NCBI RefSeq assembly: GCF_946998875.1
Contig: NZ_CAMQAY010000023.1
Coordinates: 1 to 20,160, forward strand
Direction of reading: 5' to 3'
Length of the DNA stretch: 20,160 nt
Origin: an uncultured Peptoniphilus sp.
GTDB taxonomy: Bacteria; Bacillota; Clostridia; Tissierellales; Peptoniphilaceae
The notes below the pieces were generated by a model. It did no database searches. It had not been told where the DNA came from and saw only the letters and a list, made by a program, of their open reading frames with translations. The position numbers and the translations under genes are program-made. Of the stretch, positions 1 through 9,800 are shown in pieces (position 1 is the stretch's first letter; every line of letters begins with the position of its first letter).

Positions 1-2190
1 TTATTGTGTTTTTATCTGTAAATGTTTGTGTTAATTCTTTGTCCCACTTGTTGAATTCATATCCAACATTTGGCTTAACATCTGGAGCAGGTACTGTAAC
101 TTCTTTATTTGGTTTTACATAGTAAACAGTCTTACCACTTAATTCACCATTGGCACCCTTATCAAATGTTACAGTTAAATAACCTGCTGGTTTATCTGAA
201 CCATCTGGATTTTCTTGAGGGATTACATCGCCTTTTTCATTATACTTAGCTTTAATTACATCTTTATCTTTGTATTGAATAGCTTTATTTATTGAAGTAT
301 CCCAATCAGCAAAGTCATATCCAGTGTTTGGAGTAACTTCTGGTGCGTAAGATGTTAATACTACTGCTTTGTTAGGATTTACATAAACAACTTTTGTTGT
401 TTCTGTTGAATTTTTTATCTTACCATTTGTTTCTGTTGAGAATGTTACTTCAATATAACCATCTGGTTTTTCATTTTCTCCACCTGTTGGCTTATCTTTT
501 GGAATTACATCATCAATTGAATCATATTGTGCAATAACTGTAATATCACTTAATATTTGTTTAGTGTCAGCAAAATTCCAGGATTTGAACTTATATCCTG
601 TTTCAGCTTTTACTTCCGGTTTTACTATTGATGTGTCGCCCAATGTTTTCGCCGGGTCTGCCTTTGGATTTACATAGTAGACAGTTTGTCCTGTTATTTC
701 TTTTCCTTGGTCGCCCTTGTCAAAAGTAACAGTTACATAGCCTGCTGGTTTGGCATTTGGTGTTCCATCATCCTTCTTGCCTGGGATAATGTCATCTAGC
801 TTTGTAAAACTGCCCTTCACTGTTGTATCTTTATCATACTTCTTTGCTGTTGCAGTATCTTGATCCCATTTTTCAAATTCATAGCCTGTGTTGGCTTTTG
901 TTGCAGGAGGTTGGATTTTTACATCTCTGTTAGGATCTACATAGTATGTTGTCACTTGACCTTCTACAAATGTAGCTGGGTCTTTTCCTTCAACTTGGTC
1001 AATAATAAAATTAACTTCTACATAACCTTCAGGTTTATTAGTATTTTCATCTATTTTTGGAATCACTGCATTAATCGGGTTAAATTGCGCTGTGATTGTT
1101 GTTACTGCGTCTTTATAAACTGTTGGGATAGTAGCATCCTTATCCCAAGCGCCGAATTCAAAACCTGTATTTCCCTTTGCCAGTTCTGTTGGAGGTACAA
1201 GTTTTACGTACTTTTCAGGATTTACAAAGAAGATTTTATCACTAATTTCAGTTTCGCCATCTTTAAGCTTACCATTTTCTCCTGCTACAAACTTAACAGT
1301 TACATATCCATCTGGCTTTTCTGTTTCATCTTGCTTTGTCTTTGGAATTACATCTTTAAGTTCTTCTGCTTTTGCAGTTACAGTAATGTCTGTAGTTACA
1401 ATTTCAAGGTCATCTTTTTTATCCCACTTATCAAACTTATAACCAGTTTCTTCTTTGTATGCTGGCTTTTTAAGTTCTGTATTTCCAAGTGTGATACCTG
1501 CGTTTTTCTTAACATAATATGCTTTTTGTTCAGTTAATTTTAAGCCTGGGTCTGCTGCAAAGGTAACTCTTACATAACCTTCTGGTCTTACAACTTTAGG
1601 GTCATCTAAATTCGTTGGATCAAAAGGAATTATATTATCTGATTCAGTATAAGTCGCAGTGATTGTTGTCGCTTCAGTAAACTTCTTAGCAGTTGATGGA
1701 GTATAAACATCACCTTCTGCATTTACACCAATCTTCCATTCCTTAAATGTGAAGTATTGTTTACCTACTGGATTGTCTACTGGAATAGTAACTTCTTTTT
1801 CAGGATTAACCCAGAATATTTTAGCACCTTCCATAGTACCATTGTCTGTTGGCACGAAAGTAACTTTTACAAAATTATCTGGTACTCCTTCAGGTTTTGT
1901 GTCCCCTTCTTGTGGAATTACATCTTTTGAATACTGAGCCTTTATTGTTGTTTCATTTTCAAATTTATGTCTTGGTTTATCTTTAAGTTTGTATTCAGTA
2001 TCTGTACCGTCAATTAACCATTTAGTAAATGTGTTGCCATCTACTCCTACTGGATACTTGCCAGGTATAACAACTTTAGCAGCCGGATTTACATAGTAGA
2101 AATACTTTTGTGGATCTTGAGCCTTTGTTGTTGGGTCTACTGTAACTTTTACATAGTCATTTGGAACATAGTTTGGCTTTCCTTCTTCAG
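1..2190 (-). repeat. Tandem ~80-residue stalk repeats, seven complete plus one partial
   Basis: In the translated minus strand a unit of roughly 75-100 residues recurs from about residue 563 to the edge. Shared landmarks are KPxGYVxVxF at the start, a YYVNP or FFVNP block in the middle, GYxFxxWD, then a T-rich strand ending in AxY and a DVIP linker. Unit lengths vary and the DNA copies differ at many synonymous sites, so this is an old, diverged array rather than a fresh expansion. The blocks resemble InlB B-repeats in beta-strand pattern; assignment to a named domain family is uncertain. Confidence 0.8.
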
Positions 2191-3880
2191 TCTTTGCTTC
2201 GTAGATGTTTTTAATAACCTTGATAGGTATATCTACTTCTTTACTTGTACCATTCTTAAGATTTACCTTTGCTTTCAAAGTAACATTACGAGAAACTTCT
2301 GTAGCATCGTCTTCTTTTAATTTTTCATATAATTTTTCTTTTAAATCTGCATCTGCAATTGGATTCCCACTATCATCCAATATTTGAAGTGTATCATCAT
2401 TTGCTAATGCTTGTGGAACTCCATTTCCATCTTTAATCTTAACTTGTCCCTTTAAAGTTTCAAGCGTAGGAATAAAGTCATTGACATAGCCTGTTCCATC
2501 TTTAAAAGATTCATGAACAGTCAATTCTTCTGCTGTGATGTCGTTGTTGTCCCAAATTGCATAGAAAGTCTTTGCTTCTTTGATATTTTTTATAGCTTCT
2601 TTAAATTCTTCTTCGGTAAGTGGTTTTCCCTTTGCTTCAGTTGCCCAACCTTTAAAAGTTTCTCTGTCCTTTGTAGGGTTTTCAGCTTTGTCAGTTAAAG
2701 TGCCATCATATTCAACTTCTTTTACAATTTTAGTTTCAGTATCAGGTGTAGTAAAGTTTTTAAACTTACCACCATTAGCATCAAAGGTGACATGGATGAC
2801 TTCTGTCATAGTAAGCTTTCCGCCATTAATGACATCATATTCTACTTTATATTTATAAGTTTTGCCTTTATAAGAAATCCTACTATTATCTCTATCAATT
2901 GTATAAGTGTCAGTAGCATCCGGATCAGGGTCTGCCACACCAACCGTTGGTGTTTTATCAAGTTCTGATGCTAGATACTCACTATATTCTCCCGGGTTTT
3001 GAGGATCAAGTTTGTCGTTTCTTATAATAGTCTTGTCAGTATCGTTACTTGGAAATTTAAAAATACCATAATCTTCCGGGGCTGCTTCATATCCTGTTAA
3101 ATAAGAGCCTTCAACTGTTGGTCTCTCGGCTTCAAGTACTCCCGTATTCCACTTTGAAGTAAATTTCGTTGAAGCAATTTGTTGAAGAGTTAGGTCAAGA
3201 TTGATGTATCCAACTATCTCTCCTGTATCAGGATCTGGTTTGCCAAATGCATATCCTCCACCGGTTCCAAAAAATCTAGCTGTCAATAGTTTAACATGGT
3301 CTGATACATCTTCATCAAGAAGCACCTCATATCTATAAGGCTTGAGGTCTGTTGAATATAATGGAAGCTTAGTTGGCTTACCTTCGCTATCAGACCAAGT
3401 ATAGGTTCCATCTTTATCAACCTTTAAGAAAAACTTTACTCCTGTTCTTGTTGAAGTTTTATCGTCCATTTGTTCAAAAATAATCTGTGCCTTATTAAGA
3501 TTTCCATCTGAGTCTTTGCCAAAAACACCTTCCCAGTCAAATTTACCTCCGTCAAGACCCTTTGTTTTGAAAATCGCATTTACATTTGCAAATATAAGTG
3601 GTTTTTGATTATCATCTGGATCTTGATTTGGGAAGTAGGGGGCACTAAATAATTGAGCTCCCATTTCCATTTTACGTCCTTGTAACTCTTGTCTTTTTCG
3701 TCTATTTGCTTCTTGTGCAATTTTTGCATCAATTTGTGGGTAGGATTTAATATCAATAGTCCCTACCTTGACTAGATTATTTTGTTCAGGAGTATTCTCC
3801 TTTGCAAAGCCTGCAACTGGCATAATGGTTTCAAAAACCATTATAATTGCCAGTGCAAGTGTAATTATTCTTTTTTTCAA
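1..3880 (-). CDS. Giant secreted repeat surface protein (adhesin-like), C-terminus beyond window
   Basis: This gene runs off the left edge, leaving at least 1293 codons. The start is TTG (3878-3880), preceded 7 nt upstream by GGAG that overlaps the stop of the upstream giant gene. The N-terminus is a signal peptide (MKKRIITLALAII, cleavage probably after GFA near residue 26). In order I read a unique N-terminal domain (about 30-355), an InlB/Listeria-Bacteroides type B repeat (VTFDANGG to YAIWDNND, about 360-447), a Rib-like module (about 450-560), then a stalk of about 80-residue repeats: seven complete and one partial. Each has KPxGYVxVxF, YYVNP and TGYxFxxW blocks and ends in DVIP. I saw no cysteine. 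Known relatives are cell-surface stalk or adhesion proteins; a role in adhesion is inference. The wall anchor, if any, lies outside the window. Confidence 0.85.
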   Translation of the reverse strand, partial: MKKRIITLALAIIMVFETIMPVAGFAKENTPEQNNLVKVGTIDIKSYPQIDAKIAQEANRRKRQELQGRKMEMGAQLFSAPYFPNQDPDDNQKPLIFANVNAIFKTKGLDGGKFDWEGVFGKDSDGNLNKAQIIFEQMDDKTSTRTGVKFFLKVDKDGTYTWSDSEGKPTKLPLYSTDLKPYRYEVLLDEDVSDHVKLLTARFFGTGGGYAFGKPDPDTGEIVGYINLDLTLQQIASTKFTSKWNTGVLEAERPTVEGSYLTGYEAAPEDYGIFKFPSNDTDKTIIRNDKLDPQNPGEYSEYLASELDKTPTVGVADPDPDATDTYTIDRDNSRISYKGKTYKYKVEYDVINGGKLTMTEVIHVTFDANGGKFKNFTTPDTETKIVKEVEYDGTLTDKAENPTKDRETFKGWATEAKGKPLTEEEFKEAIKNIKEAKTFYAIWDNNDITAEELTVHESFKDGTGYVNDFIPTLETLKGQVKIKDGNGVPQALANDDTLQILDDSGNPIADADLKEKLYEKLKEDDATEVSRNVTLKAKVNLKNGTSKEVDIPIKVIKNIYEAKTEEGKPNYVPNDYVKVTVDPTTKAQDPQKYFYYVNPAAKVVIPGKYPVGVDGNTFTKWLIDGTDTEYKLKDKPRHKFENETTIKAQYSKDVIPQEGDTKPEGVPDNFVKVTFVPTDNGTMEGAKIFWVNPEKEVTIPVDNPVGKQYFTFKEWKIGVNAEGDVYTPSTAKKFTEATTITATYTESDNIIPFDPTNLDDPKVVRPEGYVRVTFAADPGLKLTEQKAYYVKKNAGITLGNTELKKPAYKEETGYKFDKWDKKDDLEIVTTDITVTAKAEELKDVIPKTKQDETEKPDGYVTVKFVAGENGKLKDGETEISDKIFFVNPEKYVKLVPPTELAKGNTGFEFGAWDKDATIPTVYKDAVTTITAQFNPINAVIPKIDENTNKPEGYVEVNFIIDQVEGKDPATFVEGQVTTYYVDPNRDVKIQPPATKANTGYEFEKWDQDTATAKKYDKDTTVKGSFTKLDDIIPGKKDDGTPNAKPAGYVTVTFDKGDQGKEITGQTVYYVNPKADPAKTLGDTSIVKPEVKAETGYKFKSWNFADTKQILSDITVIAQYDSIDDVIPKDKPTGGENEKPDGYIEVTFSTETNGKIKNSTETTKVVYVNPNKAVVLTSYAPEVTPNTGYDFADWDTSINKAIQYKDKDVIKAKYNEKGDVIPQENPDGSDKPAGYLTVTFDKGANGELSGKTVYYVKPNKEVTVPAPDVKPNVGYEFNKWDKELTQTFTDKNTI

Positions 3881-3894
3881 GGTATCACTCCTTA
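3881..3894 (-). promoter_or_regulatory. Coupled ribosome site overlapping the upstream stop codon
   Basis: On the minus strand the upstream gene ends in TAA, and the last two bases of that codon are the first two of AAGGAG (3888-3893). After 7 nt comes the TTG start of the next giant gene (3880-3878). The 11-nt gap with a shared stop/Shine-Dalgarno argues for one transcript and translational coupling. It also decides for TTG as the start, because no ATG lies at a suitable distance. Confidence 0.75.
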
Positions 3895-6800
3895 TCTAAT
3901 TGTGTATTCCCTTTTGTCAGATTGTAAGTTGCCAGTTGTTGCATAAACACTAATTTTATCATTAGCTTGTAATTTTACGCCTTGTTTACTTAAGTCAAAG
4001 CAAGTTATTTCTTCTTCGACAATTTTTCTTCTTACTTTAGTTCTTTTTGTCATTTTACCAGAAGTAAATTCATATTCTTGTCCGCCTCTAGTTAAAACAA
4101 GGTGTCCTGTAGCTCCATCTGTTAAGTTGGTAATTTTTACAAAGCTTACTCCTGCACTTGGTATTTGAATTATAATATCAGGTGCTCCAATCTCATCGGA
4201 ATTTATTTCAGTGTCTTGTTCAAATTTTCTGGTAACTTTCTTAGTTTCTTCGTCTACGCCCCATCCTTTAAAGTCATAATTTTCATCAGTTTTTACAACT
4301 AATGGTGGAGTGATTTCGACTTCTTTATCTTTTGTTACATAGAATTTTGTATATCCAAGCATATAGGCTTTGTCTGTCGGTACTTTAAATTCTACTAATA
4401 CCATGCCTTCTGGTTTATCATCTTGTAGCTTGTTGTCAGGTGTTAATGTCGGATCTACTGGTATTACATCTGCTATAGGTTCGTATTGTGCTGTGAAGAT
4501 TTTTTCTGTTTCTCCTGTTGCAAGTGTCAAGTTAAGTTCCTTGTCCCAACCAAATTTAGGTTTCTCGCCTGCTTGGTCTTGTTTTACTTTATAGTATTTA
4601 GCAGGAGAAATACCTGGAACTATCATACCTTTGTCTTGTGCCTCTTCAAAATTTAAACCTTTGGCAACTTTATAGGTTACTGGACTTGTTTGTTCTTGGT
4701 CAGCAAGTTTTAATTTACCATGTTGACCTTCATTGAAAGTTACTTTGATGAATTTTTCTGTATCAATAGTGTCATTTTCGCTAATTTCTTGAACTGCATC
4801 TGTCCATTGTGCATATAAAACTATATCTTTGTCGATAGGTTTATTTTCAAAATCAAAGTAAGTTGTATCGGTTTCTTTTTCTTTCCAACCTAAGAATACA
4901 AACTTATCTTTTGTTGGATCAGCAGGTTTTGTTGCTGTCTTTCCGTGTTCAACTTCTTGAGTTGCTGGAGCTTCTGAACCACCATCTGTGTCAAATTTCA
5001 CCTTGTGCTTATCAGTTTTCCACTGAGCTGTTGCTGTTCTTGCTTTTTTAAGTGTTACTTGGTCGCCTGGTTGGTAGATTTTTTCATCTTCGCCATCAAG
5101 TTTCCAGCCTTTAAATGTAGCATTTTCTTTTGTCAAACCATCTGGTCTTGCAAGTCTTATGCTTGTTCCATGGTCTACTGTAACTACTGCTGGTGGTGTT
5201 CCTGTGCCTTCGCCTGCTTCATAAGTTAAGGTAATTTTCCCTAAAGTGAAGTTTGCTACGTGTTCACGATCACCCTTGATAGGATTGATATAGTCAATTT
5301 TTTCAACCCAGCCTGCGAATCCGTAATTGTCACTTGCCTTTGCTTCGGGAATAATCAACTCATTCGTAGCACCTTGTATTGCCTTGTCTTTGTCTACCAG
5401 TTTGATATTTGCTTCGGGGTTAACGTAATAAATTTTGTTGCCTCCGACAACTTCGCCATTTTCTCCAGCGATAAACTTGACGGTAACGTAGCCTTCAGGC
5501 TTCTTCACGCTGTCATCAGTTTTTTCTACTATATCTTTTGACTTAACAAAGTTAAATTCGTAAGTTTTTTCAGCTATAATCTTTTCAGCTTTTATTTCTG
5601 GTGACCATGTTCCACCATTGGAAGTGTATCCAATGCTTGGTTTTTTTGTAACAGCTTCTGCCTGACTTGTCATATTGACTTCAACTTCTGGTGATACATA
5701 GTAAACTAAATCGCCGGATACTGTTCCGCCTTCGCCTGCCTTGAAGATTACTTTTACATAATTATCCATAGCTTCTTCTGGCTTAGTTCCATCTGGATTA
5801 GATTTAACTATAGGTTCGTGTACTTTAACTGGAATTTCTAAAGGCTTGTCATTTGTTCCAACACTTGAGCCATCATCATATTCAACGATAACTTTTACCT
5901 TGCTTTCTCCTGGTTTAGTAACATCTGGTTCTGTAACTATTTTTACTTCCTTAATAGTTTTTCCTTCAGGTGGAGTAATCATCTTAGTAATTTCTTCTAC
6001 TGTCGGTGTCTTTCCTTGTGGTGTGTGAACCGTATATGTTGTCGGAACTTGGTCCTTTATCTTTTCAGGTGTTACAGTATATTTTGCTACTATTGTTGTT
6101 TCAGTTGTGAATTGTCCAAGTATTTTATCTTCCCAAGTTTTTGCCTTGTCTTCTGTTTCCCACTTAGAGAAATTCATTGTGTAACCAACTGCCCCAACTT
6201 TTGCAGGGTCTGCAGCTACAGTTTTTCCTGTTGGATTTGTTACATCTATAGAAACTTCCTTAGTAGGGTTAACCCAGAATGTTTTTTCGAAAGCTGTGTC
6301 ATCTGTAGCCTTATCTGTTGTCTTAACTATGACTTTTACATAAGTTCCTGGTACATCTGGCTTCTTGCTTGGATCTGTTTGTTCTACTACATCTCCAGCG
6401 CCTACCGGCTGAATGATTGTAGCTGTCGTAAATTTATGACGCTTTCCAAAGTCAAATTTGCCATTTGCCTGACCGTCATCATTTTGACCAGCTTGATCTG
6501 CAGTCCAATTGACAAATGTTGAAGATCCATCTGGTTTAACTTCTGGAATTTCTACCCAAGCATTTTTATTTACCCAGTAAACCTTGTTGTCCTTGGAGTT
6601 CATGTCTCCAGTTGGTGCAACAGTTACTTTTACATATTCACCAGTTACATCTTTCAATCCACCATCTTTTGCTTCTTTTCCTTCAGCTTGTGATAAGAAT
6701 AGTGGTTTTTCTGTTCCTGTAAGTGCTTCATAAACATTTTTGTAAACTGTAATAGGTATAATAAGCTCTTGTGGCTCTTTGCCGTCTTTGAAAGTAACCT

Positions 6801-9800
6801 TAGCCTTAATATTTACTGTGCGAACAAGCTCATCCTTGTCGGCTTTATTTTTTTCGTTGACTAAATCATAAACTTGGTCGTATGTTGTTAATTCAGTGCC
6901 TTTTTCATCGTATAATTTAATTTCTGTTCCTGCAGGAAGATCTTTTACTTGGTCTTTTTCTTTCCAAACAAGTTGTTTCTTTAAGTCCTCAATTTTTGGA
7001 GCAAAGTCATTTGTCCACTTACCATTAGGATCTTTAAAGGCTTCTGTTTTTACTAGGCCAGATGCGCTTAATCCTGACCATTCAAACTTCGCAGTAAATA
7101 CATAGAAGTCTTTTGTATCATTATCAACTATTGTGTTTTTGTTTAATAATGGTTTTTCATCCCATTTTATAAATTTCTTTCCAGTTTCTGGTGTGATATA
7201 GTACTTGCCTTCTTCTTTTTCCTTGCCTTCCTCTAGCTCTTTTGGAACTGGAAGTAGGTCTGACTTAAGACCTTGTATTACATCGTAGTATAATTCTGTC
7301 TTTGAATTTCCATCTTTGTCGGTAAATGCTCCACCCTTGTCTGCCTTGAAAGTTACTCTTACATAACCTTCTGGTGGTTCTTTATCTCCTGGAACTTCAA
7401 TTACTCTTACATCCTTATAATAGAAGGTAATTTCATCTTTGCCTGTGCCATTGATGCCTAGGAATGCATTTGTTTTTTCATTTACATCGAAGAATAATTG
7501 TTGCTGTGGTGCACTTACAAGCTTCCAACCTGGGATAGGTCTATAGTTTCTTGCATCAAAGTGTCGGTTACCATTTGAAACAGCTTCTTGTCCAATGATT
7601 GCACCTTCTGCTTCATTTGTCTTTCCTTTAAATCTTTCATCTATATAGTTGACCTTGTAGTCACGAGTTCTAAATGGTCTGTAGAAGAAGTGGAAGACAT
7701 TGTTTTTTACATCAGGATTGTCTTCTACTTTATTGGTTGCTGGATTTAATTTCTTTGCCGGTTCTACCTTAAAAGTTTGGAAGAAGGTGTTATCTGCCTT
7801 TACTCTGCCATTATATTCTTTGTATAGTGCCTTTAAATCATCCGGTAGTTTTTCTTCAAGCTCCTCATGAGTTGCCAAAATATATTTATCGTCTTGCTGG
7901 TCTCCAGTTGTAGCAACAAGATAGTTTGCACGCTTATTAGCTAAAGTTTGTTCAAGTGGCTCTTTTGTTTCTTTACTCAAATCCAAGCTTAAGAAGTGGT
8001 GTACTACTTTTACATCGACTCTATTGTTTGGAACCCAAATTGCCTTTAGGTAGATTGGAGATACGACATCATTGCCAAAGGAATATAGTTCTGGAACATT
8101 ATAGGTGTCTCTATAGGAAGTATCTATTTGGTCTGTATAGTCGCCTGATGTAGGATCTTTCTTGTAGCGAATTACTTCCCAGCCCATAAAGTCGTAGCCC
8201 TTCCTTGTCGGCTTAAATTTCGGCTCTACAAGTTTTTGTCTTTGGATAACTGTAAAGACTTGCTTGTCGCCTTCATTCTTTTCTTTTTGCGCAAAAGTTT
8301 TGGTCTCTTCTTGACCTTTGTCCCCTACTTGGATGGTCTTGCGTTTTTGAGTTACTTTTGCTTCGTCAATTGAGCTTAAATTTCCACCGTTCGGGTCGAA
8401 TGTTACCTTCCATTGATAATCAGGTTCGCCCCACTTAGCGTAAAGGTTCACTGGGTGAGAAGGCATCTTTTCGCCCGGGTTCTCCCAGATAAGCTTCGTG
8501 CCGGCAGGGTCTAATGCCCAGCCCTTAAAGACCATTTGGTCTGAAAGGTTGTCCGGACGCTTAACTTTTAACTTGTTATTGTCATTTTGATCATTAAATA
8601 CAAGATCAGTAAGGCCTAATTCTTTTAACTTTTCTGGATTATCCAATAGGTTGGCAGGATTTTCTTTTTTATATTCTTCGTTGCCTTCTAAATCAGGGCT
8701 TAGAGCCTTTAGTGGAAATTCGTAGAAAGTATTTAATGAATTAGTTGGTCCAAACTCACTGTCGCCCTTAATCGTTGACGGGTCGTAGTTAAACCTTAGT
8801 GGATACTTGTTACGCTTGTATTTAAATCTAATGTAGCCGTTTGTATTGTAGGCCGGAACTATAGGATTACCTTCTCCATCAGTCAATGGATCGCCCCAGT
8901 CATCGGCATTATTAAAGAAGGTGGAAATATATTGCATCTTACCTATAGGGAGTGCATTTCCAAAAATTGTATATGTCTTAGTAGGAAATGGGGTTACTTC
9001 TGCACGCTCGGCGTTTAATGCATCTAATCCATCACCGTCAACACGACCGTTTTCTTGGTCCTCCTCTTTGATTTCTGGCCATGGGCCTCCTGGTGTATAT
9101 TCATAAGGGGTAAAGCCTTGGACCTTGGAGAACTTATGACCATAAGAATCAGAATTGGTATCTGCCTTAAACCTATATAGGTCGTAGCGAATAATTGTTT
9201 CGCCCGGCTTAAAGCCGTCCATCCAAAAGTCCATGTGGTGTGGCATAGAGTCTACGTTCTGTTTTATGCCGAAGGAAAGAGTTTTAAAATCTAATGTATC
9301 TAAGTCTATGGTTGTTCCATCACCATTATCTATATGTTTAGTATAGCCGCCTCGTCTGGTGTAATCTCCCGTTTTCACGCCCATGTCCAAGAATTCATCG
9401 GCATTTAATCGATAAGGAGGCGTGTCCAAGTGAGTTGGCCAATCTGGCGTAGCATAGTTTGGTCCCCAGCCATAGGATTGCATGCCTTTGCTAAAGCCCT
9501 TGGTTTGCATGGCGTCGTTTGGCCAGCCTAACATTAGCTGGTTAAACCTTGCCTTGTAATGGTAAGGATTACCGGGACCGCCCTTCTTCACTACCTCGCC
9601 TGTAGCTTCATCATATCCCCAAATTTCAGGGTAGAAGGTATTTTCCTTAGGTTGAGCATTAGACTTCGTGAAGTATAGGTCGTAGACTTGTCTGTCATAG
9701 TAGATATTGTAGACAGTCTTGCCTGTTGCATCCACAGACTTAACTAGATTTACATTTGCAGGGTCTTTGTTTTGCTCATGAGTTAGAGCTTGATTGTAAA

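Noticed and set aside
1..2190. CRISPR-like or satellite repeat array
   Set aside because: The periodicity is at the protein level with ~80-residue coding units; no identical short DNA repeats with spacers exist.
3892..4200. LPXTG or SLH anchor at the end of the 2398-residue protein
   Set aside because: The last 100 residues were read directly: no LPXTG-like motif, no hydrophobic helix with positive tail, no SLH signature.
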